Shown in pieces: positions 1 to 7,128 of a stretch of DNA of 34,758 nt. The notes under the pieces are model-generated. The model did not search any database. It worked only from the letters and a program-made list of their open reading frames with translations, and was not told the DNA's origin. The stretch lies in the NCBI GenBank assembly GCA_022599575.1, contig JAHZMA010000070.1, forward strand, positions 1 through 34,758, given 5' to 3'. This DNA comes from Alphaproteobacteria bacterium (GTDB taxonomy: Bacteria; Pseudomonadota; Alphaproteobacteria; JABAAW01; JAHZMA01). The position numbers and the translations under genes are program-made. Position 1 is the first letter of the stretch, and each line of letters begins with the position of its first letter.

Positions 1-27
1 CGCGGTAGAATCACTCACCGCGTTTTT
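1..27 (+). terminator. Rho-independent terminator of an upstream + strand gene
   Basis: A GC-rich stem CGCGGT (1-6) pairs with ACCGCG (17-22) around a 10-nt loop and is followed by TTTTT (23-27). The T run lies on the + strand, so it would end a rightward gene lying left of the window, convergent with the large lipoprotein gene. The stem may extend beyond base 1, which cannot be seen. Confidence 0.5.
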
Positions 28-48
28 AGAATATTATGTTATTTATGT

Positions 49-3000
49 TTATGGTTGTTTAGCTGCCCCAAATGCGCCGATAAAGTTTTTCTCGCCATCT
101 AGGCTTTCCATGATGATTGTGCCGCCCAATTCTGCTGCCTGAGGTCCGTAAAAGCTAGCTTCAATTGTACCCCTTACACCAGTAGCCCCATCACCATTTG
201 CGCTTACATCACCGATGATATGATTATCAGCCGCTATGTAATGCAATGTTGGCGTGCTGAAATCCCAAATTTCATTGCCATCGCCATCAACATCACCGTT
301 AAATATTGCGGTGCGACGATAGAAATTAACATCAGCATTGATTACAAATGTTACAGCTTCTGGTGCGTTATATGCATTGGCATCGCTATCATAATCTTGA
401 ATATGCCCTGCACCTTTACCAGTGAATTTAACGATAGTTTCAGCACTAGCTGCTGGGTTAGGGATACCAGCAACCCCCCCTATGCCAACAGTTTTAATGC
501 CCGCCAAGCCATAGCCATGCACTAAAGAGCTATTATCGGTTTTATCTAGCTCCCAATGTATCAATGCCATATATTTTGTTGCAAAACCAAATTTCGTTGC
601 ATTGCTGGCAACATGTAGCAGACTCGTTCCATCACTAAAAGCTGTGATTGAGTTGCTGATTTCTTTTGCCACTTCCGTGCCCATTGCTGTGTTATCACCA
701 ACATATTCATCAGCACCAACATATAATGTGACATCTTTCAATTGGCCAGGATTGTCACCATCAAATGTAACTTTTATAACAGGGGCATCATATCTTTTTA
801 GGCTTGTTGTGCCTGCATTTTCGTTATAATCGCGCGTAACACCCGTCAATGCTGATAAATTATATGATAGATCTGTGGCACTCGCAAATGCGGTATCGAA
901 ATCAGCGGGTAGAGGGTTAGAAATTGCTGGCATGTTAGCATGATTGGTGGCAATAGCATCACCAAACTGGCTGGTATGGGTGCCATTATTCAAGCCGAAT
1001 ACACCAAAATAGAAATTATTTTGACCAATTGCCCTAAAGTTACCAGCCAATTCGCTACCGCCTGCGCCATAAAAATTAGCCTCTATATCGCCATACATAA
1101 GACCACCTATATCATCATTACCGACAGTAAATGTTTTGTTTGTATCAGCCACAATTTCATTATTAGCATCTAAAGATAAAACTGTATTGCCAGGTACCGA
1201 TCCAACCTTAAAATCAAGTTCCGTTACGCGATCACCGCCCGCGCAATCAGCATTAACAACATCTTTACAAGTGTTGGTAAAATCAAGCGAGACAGTGTCA
1301 GCGCTAAAATTAATATCGGCAGTAACATCAAATCTGGTATGGTAATAGATGCCACCATCTCGTTCAAAAACACCGCGCCCTTTGCCACGGAATTTAACCG
1401 CGCTAGCAAGTGCTATAAAATCCGTATCAGCGGTTGTTGTAATGCCAGTTACGATAAAGCCATCAGTGATAGAGCTATTAGCTATTAAATTACGCGTTTT
1501 ATCTTTTGTCCCTACATCTTCTAGACGCCAATTAATAAATGCCATATGATGCGGGTAAAAGCCAAAAGTTTGTAAGCCCCTATCCACCGTAATCGTGGCT
1601 AGGTCAAGATTACTGATATAAACAGAATCATCTAAGTCATTAATAATATTAGCCGTTGATACTGATTTATCCGCTGAATGGGTGAATGGATTATTTTGCT
1701 TGCTAGCGGCATCTGGGTCTATCGTCAGTTCAAACGCGCTTACCACCTCATTATAATTTGAATATTCAAATGTTGTCGAGCCAGTATCTAATTGCACGAC
1801 AACTCTTGTTACCTCACCCTTATCATCAAAAATGATGGAAGCTGTGGGGTTGGTAATGATGGCATAGTGTGTTGCGGTTCGCTCATAATCACCATAGATA
1901 TCCCAATCATGACCTACCGCGGAACGTTCATATTTGAATTTGTTATAGTCAGTATTAAATGCCAAAGCGTTCATGGTGAATGTTTTATTGCTGTTAGCCC
2001 TATCCAATATAGCCTCAGTTAAAGATGTATATGCAGCAGGAATATCTTCCATAGTCGGCGGTGTAACAATCGTGGTAGTCGGGTCTTGCTGTTGAATCTG
2101 ATAGGCGGCATCAGAGCTGTTTATCTTTTTACGTAAACCACCAAATGCACCATAATAATAGGTATTACCATTGCTCATGGCAAATGTGCCACCTAATTCA
2201 TGGGCATGTAAGCCGTAAAATCTTGCATCAAGCGTGCCTGATAAATCATTTGCGCCAGTGCCAGTATTCACAGCACCAGTAATTTGATTGCTGATAAAAT
2301 CATTAGTAACAGTATCCACAAAATCATTATTTGCAAGTTTATTATCGCCAGTATAAGTCTTAGCAGCAACATGTTTGATCGTCTTACCGTTAGTATAGAA
2401 GATGTCATCCGTGCTAAAATCAAGCGTGGCCAGCCTATCAGCACCCGTGCAATCCGCATTGGCAACATCTTTACATGTGTTGCTGCTGCTAATATTTATT
2501 GCTTGATCATTAAATCTAACCTGGGCTGTTATATCAAAAACGGTTTGATAATTTTCGTTGCTATCATTTTCATAAACACCACGCCCTTTGCCTGTAAAAG
2601 TGGCATCCCTAAGAAGTTTAGGAATATCGCCAAACTTCGTTTCAATACCCGCAATCATCATGCCTTGTCTTTCTTCAAGACTATTACCAGTAAGACCTGC
2701 AGGACCATTTTCAAAAACATACCAATTAATATAGAGCATATTACCAGCATCAAAACCGAAAAAGCTGTTATCCCTTGTCAGCGTAATTATCTGGGTTTCA
2801 GTGCCATCAGTAAACCCTAAATTTTCTGTAATATCACCTGTAAAGCCTGTTTTATTCAGAGTGCCGTTATTAGCTGCGGAATAGCTGGTAGTGGCATCTA
2901 AATCAACTTTAAAACTGGCAATCTCGCCATCATCTTTTAATCTAACCTGTATAGAAGAACCGATGATTCTTGAAAGGGTAATATTTTTATCACTATCAGC

Positions 3001-5487
3001 TGTGCTCCAGTCCCAATTTGGCGCACGTTTACGGTTAGCAGCATCAATTTTACTAACAGCGATTGCATTCATAATGAAGTTTCTGGTTTCTTCGCTAGTA
3101 ATATAATCATTGCTCTGATTATAATTAATCGTGTGATTGATGTCTGGTTGAGTTATATCAACGAAAACACCATCAATTGAAGAAGTGGTTTTTTTCAAGT
3201 AATTTACATCATTAAGCGCATGGTCAAAAGCTTGGTAAATATTGGCAGACGCCAGATAGCCCGTAGGAAGCTCGCGCGGCGTTAAGTTGTTGCCATTATC
3301 AATAGCAGTGGTGATTGCAGTCACATCAAGCGCAATTGAATTCACAATGCCATCACGCCCCGCACCGAATGCACCATAATAATAGCTGTTATCATCGGTT
3401 AGCGCGAATGTGCCACCAAGCTCTCGCAACTGGGTGCCATAAAATCTTGTATTAAGCTTGCCTGTTAAACTGCCTAGCGTTAGATTATTATCGTTGATAT
3501 TATTTTCGGTGTAAGTGATGAGGTTTGTGCTGAAATTAAGTGAATTTTTCCATTCATCATCGCCATCTTCGCAATCAATTTTAGTCACTAAACATGTGTT
3601 GTTACTGCTAATTTTAATCGTTTTGTTGGTACCAAAATCAACATCGGCAACAATATCAAACACAGTATCATAGCTTGCATCATCATCACTGGTATCTTCA
3701 TAAGTGCCACGCCCTCTGCCGGTAAATTGAACCTTGCCATCACGCGCATTTAGCTCATCTAATGTTGTTTCCACGCCTGCAATCATGCTACCACTAATAT
3801 TATAATTCCTATCTTCTAAAATGGTGTCATCAGTGGCAAGAGCGCTTGTTTTTGTGATATTCCAATCAATATAAGCCAAATAGTTGGTATTATAGCCAAA
3901 AAAGTCTTTACTTCTATCTACATTAATCTCTGTGGTGGTAGGATTATAATCAGCACCGCTGATGCTTGCCGTGAATTTGGTAGCAGTGGCAACGCCATTT
4001 AGCACATCACTATCATATTTTTTACCATTATCAAGATAAACCGTTACTGCTGATATTTTATTATTGGTATCAAAGGTAAGTGATATGCCCGAATTGCTAA
4101 CAAGCCCAACATTAATCGTTTGATTCACATCGCCATCATTCCACTCACGGCTGGGCGCACGGGTGTAAATGGTGGTATCATCTTTGTAAACAAACAGAGC
4201 GTTGGTGGTGAAAGCATTGCTATCGCCATCAGATGCGGCATCATCAATATCATCAGATGTGTTCGAATTAATAGCAGTATCTATCGCCGTTTTTGTGGCA
4301 TCAGTAACGGATAAATCAACATAATTAAGTGCTTCATACGCAATGCCCGAACGTTCGGCACCGAATGTGCCATAATAATAGTTCTGATTGGTTGCATCAG
4401 CTAGCACGAATGTGCCACCAATTTCCCATGCCGAGCCACCATAAAAGCGAGCATCAATTCTACCTGTTAATTGTGCAGATGTAACAGGATCAATGACTGT
4501 GCTTGCAAAATTATCAAAGCTATTGCCACCAGAGGACTTCAGCGTCACTTGATTTAAGTTGAGATAGGTAAGGGAATCATCACCAGCACAATCAGCGTTT
4601 TTAACATCTTTGCAGGTGTTATCAATTTTAATCGTTAAGTCTTTCGCAGTAAAATCAATAGTGGCTATCACATCAAAGATGGTTTTTTGGCCTGCAATGC
4701 TAGTCGTATAGACCTCACCTTTGTAATTACCATAAACGCCTCTGCCTTTACTGGTAAAATTAGCCGTGCCTGCAAGATTTTCTAACACCGAATCAGGCGT
4801 TTCTATACCCGCAATGATACTGCCAGCAATATCATATTTATTTTGCGTTAAGCCAGTGTTTTCCCCATCGAAAGCCTTATTCGGTTTCCAGCTGAGATGC
4901 ACCATATAATTAGGCGTAAAGCCAAACGCGGTATCTGTATCGACTGTAAAATCACCTACTGTCTCACGTTTTTCATCAAGATATGCCGTTACTGCCGATA
5001 TGGTGCCATCAGCATTAAAGCTGAGCGTAATGGCAGAGGTTGGAATGCGTGATGGGGTGATATCTCTATCAATATTTAGATTAGCGGTCTCAGTCCATTC
5101 CGTATCGGTTGTTTTGCGTTTGTAAATAGTTTTATCTTCCGCGAACACAGATAATGCTTTCAATGTCACTGTTTTAGCGTCATCAATCAGCGGGGGGAGA
5201 TATGCATATGGCGTGTTATTAGTATCTGTTGGGATATCCGCTTCAGTTGGTGCGCCCGTTACGACGGTTTTTTCAACAACATTGTTAACGGCAAATGTTT
5301 TGGAATTTGTGAAGGCTACGTCGCCACCGCCATCATCATCGTCATCGTCGTCATCGTCGTCATCACCACCGCCACCACCATCTTGCGGGTTGCCAAGAGC
5401 ACCACCGCCGCCGCCACTACTGCCACAAGCAGTGATCGTTATAGAAAGAACACATAATAGAATGATTGAAAGTAGTAGCTGTCTCAT
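49..5487 (-). CDS. Giant surface lipoprotein with five tandem TbpB-like beta-barrel modules
   Basis: The start is the ATG at 5485-5487, preceded by AGGG eight nt upstream; an in-frame ATG seven codons further up (5508) has no ribosome site. The product, about 1,812 aa, begins with a lipoprotein signal peptide (MRQLLL, hydrophobic stretch, ITAC), so Cys21 should be lipidated. A Gly-rich and poly-Asp linker (about residues 22-57) follows. Five modules of 300-400 aa then repeat the same order: an FGFxxxYMxxxxW-type strand, an AGIET segment, a GKGRG-Y motif, an FDxTAxxxF strand, a Cys pair (NTCKDV...ADC, modules 1-4 only) and a closing FYG-ELGGTF-YYGAFG motif near residues 347, 681, 1089, 1472 and 1778. 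That closing motif is typical of the transferrin-binding-protein-B-like / solute-binding barrel family. Ligand unknown; cell-surface display is inferred. No TonB receptor or Slam exporter gene is in the window. Confidence 0.8.
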   Translation of the reverse strand: MRQLLLSIILLCVLSITITACGSSGGGGGALGNPQDGGGGGDDDDDDDDDDDGGGDVAFTNSKTFAVNNVVEKTVVTGAPTEADIPTDTNNTPYAYLPPLIDDAKTVTLKALSVFAEDKTIYKRKTTDTEWTETANLNIDRDITPSRIPTSAITLSFNADGTISAVTAYLDEKRETVGDFTVDTDTAFGFTPNYMVHLSWKPNKAFDGENTGLTQNKYDIAGSIIAGIETPDSVLENLAGTANFTSKGRGVYGNYKGEVYTTSIAGQKTIFDVIATIDFTAKDLTIKIDNTCKDVKNADCAGDDSLTYLNLNQVTLKSSGGNSFDNFASTVIDPVTSAQLTGRIDARFYGGSAWEIGGTFVLADATNQNYYYGTFGAERSGIAYEALNYVDLSVTDATKTAIDTAINSNTSDDIDDAASDGDSNAFTTNALFVYKDDTTIYTRAPSREWNDGDVNQTINVGLVSNSGISLTFDTNNKISAVTVYLDNGKKYDSDVLNGVATATKFTASISGADYNPTTTEINVDRSKDFFGYNTNYLAYIDWNITKTSALATDDTILEDRNYNISGSMIAGVETTLDELNARDGKVQFTGRGRGTYEDTSDDDASYDTVFDIVADVDFGTNKTIKISSNNTCLVTKIDCEDGDDEWKNSLNFSTNLITYTENNINDNNLTLGSLTGKLNTRFYGTQLRELGGTFALTDDNSYYYGAFGAGRDGIVNSIALDVTAITTAIDNGNNLTPRELPTGYLASANIYQAFDHALNDVNYLKKTTSSIDGVFVDITQPDINHTINYNQSNDYITSEETRNFIMNAIAVSKIDAANRKRAPNWDWSTADSDKNITLSRIIGSSIQVRLKDDGEIASFKVDLDATTSYSAANNGTLNKTGFTGDITENLGFTDGTETQIITLTRDNSFFGFDAGNMLYINWYVFENGPAGLTGNSLEERQGMMIAGIETKFGDIPKLLRDATFTGKGRGVYENDSNENYQTVFDITAQVRFNDQAINISSSNTCKDVANADCTGADRLATLDFSTDDIFYTNGKTIKHVAAKTYTGDNKLANNDFVDTVTNDFISNQITGAVNTGTGANDLSGTLDARFYGLHAHELGGTFAMSNGNTYYYGAFGGLRKKINSSDAAYQIQQQDPTTTIVTPPTMEDIPAAYTSLTEAILDRANSNKTFTMNALAFNTDYNKFKYERSAVGHDWDIYGDYERTATHYAIITNPTASIIFDDKGEVTRVVVQLDTGSTTFEYSNYNEVVSAFELTIDPDAASKQNNPFTHSADKSVSTANIINDLDDSVYISNLDLATITVDRGLQTFGFYPHHMAFINWRLEDVGTKDKTRNLIANSSITDGFIVTGITTTADTDFIALASAVKFRGKGRGVFERDGGIYYHTRFDVTADINFSADTVSLDFTNTCKDVVNADCAGGDRVTELDFKVGSVPGNTVLSLDANNEIVADTNKTFTVGNDDIGGLMYGDIEANFYGAGGSELAGNFRAIGQNNFYFGVFGLNNGTHTSQFGDAIATNHANMPAISNPLPADFDTAFASATDLSYNLSALTGVTRDYNENAGTTSLKRYDAPVIKVTFDGDNPGQLKDVTLYVGADEYVGDNTAMGTEVAKEISNSITAFSDGTSLLHVASNATKFGFATKYMALIHWELDKTDNSSLVHGYGLAGIKTVGIGGVAGIPNPAASAETIVKFTGKGAGHIQDYDSDANAYNAPEAVTFVINADVNFYRRTAIFNGDVDGDGNEIWDFSTPTLHYIAADNHIIGDVSANGDGATGVRGTIEASFYGPQAAELGGTIIMESLDGEKNFIGAFGAAKQP
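5332..5364 (-). repeat. Trinucleotide tract encoding eleven aspartates
   Basis: Eleven consecutive GAT/GAC codons lie between two glycine runs just after the lipidated Cys of the giant lipoprotein. Any slippage by whole codons would change the length of the membrane-proximal tether without shifting frame. Confidence 0.75.
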
Positions 5488-5520
5488 GATGATTTCCCTA
5501 AAATACATTTAAACAATTCT

Positions 5521-5549
5521 ATTATACTGTAACATTACATATTCTGCAA
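5521..5549 (-). promoter_or_regulatory. Sigma-70-type promoter of the giant lipoprotein gene
   Basis: Read on the minus strand, TTGCAG (5549-5544) and a perfect TATAAT (5526-5521) are separated by 17 nt. Transcription would begin near 5514, giving a leader of about 26 nt before the ATG at 5487. The -10 is perfect, the -35 only half matched. Confidence 0.5.
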
Positions 5550-5874
5550 CAAAAAAAAGAGAATAACAAAATATAATAGCAAAAAAATGTAGAATGTTTG
5601 GATTAAGCTTTCAATTTTTCAGATAGGTGCCGATAACATATTGGTTGGGGTGAGGATTACACTGAGGGCAAGCGGGTATTCGCAAGATGGCAGAGACAAG
5701 GCGGTCTTGTTTATAGGCAGTCTTGTTTATAGCTACTTAATCTACTTTTACGCATATCCATATAATAATTATCTGGGACAACCCCTATTTTTTATATTTC
5801 CCCTTGACAAAAGTAATTAAATTGCGTTATTGCGGATATTCAATTTATTTGTATTTTTATAAAGGAGATAAAAA
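5550..5874. other. Divergent spacer between the two TbpB-like lipoprotein genes
   Basis: No gene was found here. It holds A-rich runs near 5549-5590, a 16 bp tandem duplication at 5701-5732, and a perfect -35 hexamer TTGACA at 5804-5809 on the + strand with only a weak -10 (GTTATT, spacer 16) before the small lipoprotein gene. The ribosome site AAAGGAGA at 5861-5868 belongs to the downstream gene. Confidence 0.5.
5701..5732. repeat. 16 bp tandem duplication
   Basis: GCGGTCTTGTTTATAG (5701-5716) is followed directly by GCAGTCTTGTTTATAG (5717-5732), 15 of 16 identical. It lies in a non-coding spacer. Confidence 0.85.
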
Positions 5875-6840
5875 ATGATACAAAGATTATTTATTTTAAC
5901 AATTTTACCGCTATTTTTAACGGCATGCTCGGCTACTATCACTGCCACTAACACTCCAGCTAACATCACAGATGCTGATTATGATTCGTTTGTGTTGGCA
6001 GCCCAGGCTGCTGATGAGGATAATGAAAATAAAAGGCTCACTCTACCAGCAAATACCGTGCAATCAACGATAGTAGGTGGTGGTACACCTGATACCGTTG
6101 TTAACTATACAAAAGATCTGAAAATTATATTTGACTATGCTGGCGATATTATTGAAGTAACCGTTGCTGACAAGAACGATAGAACACATTCCCTTTCTAA
6201 AACTGGCAATTTTTCTGAAACATCATTGAGTGGCGGTATTACTTCAGGAACACTTGCGGTAAACAGATATTTTGATGGTAGTGTTAATAGTTACAATTTT
6301 ACATCACAATATATGATATCTGGCGTGATTACCTATGCCCCTGATAGCGATACCGACAATCACATATATTTGATTGCGGGCATGGAAACTGCTGGTAACC
6401 ATATTCCTCAATCTGACGATTTCGTTACATTCAATGGCGCAGGGCAAGGGAAACATTATTCTTCCTCTACTACTGAAGATATATATTTTGATGTAACTGC
6501 CACTGTTGATTTTACTCAGCGCAATGTAAGTTTAACAACCGAAAGATCATGTGTTACTAATAGCTACTCTTGTTCTGATGCAAATTCTCGAAACCATCTT
6601 AATTTCACAGCGCAAGCATTAAGCTATGAACCTAATATAAATGAAATCACGGGCAATGATATTGAAACTGATGGGTTTACCGATGATGACGATGCTACGA
6701 ATAATATTGAAAAATTAACAGGCTCAGCTGATGCCCGCTTTTATGGCAGAGGTGGTCAAGGGGGTGATGAATTAGGCGGCACATTTAATGTGAGCAATGA
6801 TGATGCACATTATGTCGGCTTTTTCGGCGCGAAAAAATAA
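5875..6840 (+). CDS. Single-module TbpB-like surface lipoprotein
   Basis: The ATG at 5875 follows an excellent AAAGGAGA site. The 321 aa product starts with a lipoprotein signal peptide ending in a textbook lipobox (LTAC), so Cys18 should be lipidated. The rest matches one module of the giant neighbour: YMISG strand, IAGMET, an FNGAGQGKHY motif corresponding to GKGRG-Y, FDVTATVDF, a Cys pair (SCVTNSYSC), and at the C-terminus ARFYG, DELGGTF and VGFFGAKK. The closing block is characteristic of transferrin-binding-protein-B-like barrels. Divergent to the giant gene across a 387 bp spacer and ended by a strong terminator, so monocistronic. Ligand unknown; descent of one gene from a module of the other is likely but not shown. 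Confidence 0.78.
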   Translation: MIQRLFILTILPLFLTACSATITATNTPANITDADYDSFVLAAQAADEDNENKRLTLPANTVQSTIVGGGTPDTVVNYTKDLKIIFDYAGDIIEVTVADKNDRTHSLSKTGNFSETSLSGGITSGTLAVNRYFDGSVNSYNFTSQYMISGVITYAPDSDTDNHIYLIAGMETAGNHIPQSDDFVTFNGAGQGKHYSSSTTEDIYFDVTATVDFTQRNVSLTTERSCVTNSYSCSDANSRNHLNFTAQALSYEPNINEITGNDIETDGFTDDDDATNNIEKLTGSADARFYGRGGQGGDELGGTFNVSNDDAHYVGFFGAKK

Positions 6841-6860
6841 TAACATTATAGTTTACGCAT

Positions 6861-6886
6861 TTAGCATCATAAATCATTGATGCTAA
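6861..6886 (+). other. Hairpin in the 3' untranslated region of the small lipoprotein gene
   Basis: TTAGCATCA (6861-6869) and TGATGCTAA (6878-6886) form a perfect 9 bp stem with an 8-nt loop, upstream of the true terminator. It has no T run of its own and could protect the mRNA 3' end. Confidence 0.45.
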
Positions 6887-6893
6887 AAATTTC

Positions 6894-6930
6894 AAGCGCG
6901 GTTGGTATCATTACCAGCCGCGCTTTTTTT
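6894..6930 (+). terminator. Strong Rho-independent terminator
   Basis: AAGCGCGGTTGGTA (6894-6907) pairs with TACCAGCCGCGCTT (6912-6925) through 14 positions with a single G-U pair and a TCAT loop, followed by a run of seven T ending at 6930. It ends the small lipoprotein transcript. Confidence 0.88.
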
Positions 6931-6943
6931 ATGGCGGGCTCTC

Positions 6944-7117
6944 TCGTCATTCCGTGCCGATATTCGTTAGAATATCGTTAGAGACACGGAATCCATAATG
7001 GCAAACGAAGTTTGCATTCAAAAAACGTGCTTGAATATTAGCAGAATGCGGGCGTTGCCCGCCAATGTGGATTGGCGTGTCTTAAACAATGGCTTCGCCA
7101 TTGGCACGGAAAGACGA
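6944..7117. repeat. Composite palindromic element with terminal inverted repeats
   Basis: The ends TCGTCATTCCGTGCC (6944-6958) and GGCACGGAAAGACGA (7103-7117) are inverted repeats matching at 14 of 15 positions. Almost everything between is further perfect dyads: ATTCCGTG/CACGGAAT (6949/6985) enclosing CGATATTC/GAATATCG (6958/6970), GCAAAC/GTTTGC (7001/7010), ATTCAA/TTGAAT (7016/7031), GCGGGC/GCCCGC (7048/7057), GCCAAT/ATTGGC (7061/7071) and CAATGGC/GCCATTG (7087/7097). There is no open reading frame of note. It sits between a terminator and the ftsK stop codon, as intergenic REP/RPE- or MITE-type elements do. Copy number elsewhere in the genome is unknown. Confidence 0.7.
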
Positions 7118-7128
7118 AAAGGCGTGTG

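Noticed and set aside
5213-5512. Rightward reading frame encoding long Ser and Pro runs
   Set aside because: It is the antisense of the poly-Asp/poly-Gly linker and signal peptide of the giant lipoprotein; no ribosome site or family resemblance.
5804-5832. Full promoter for the small lipoprotein from TTGACA
   Set aside because: The -35 is perfect but no hexamer at 16-18 nt resembles TATAAT in more than three positions; kept only as a note on the spacer.
6944-7117. CRISPR array or insertion sequence
   Set aside because: The repeats are different palindromes without equal spacers, and there is no transposase reading frame.
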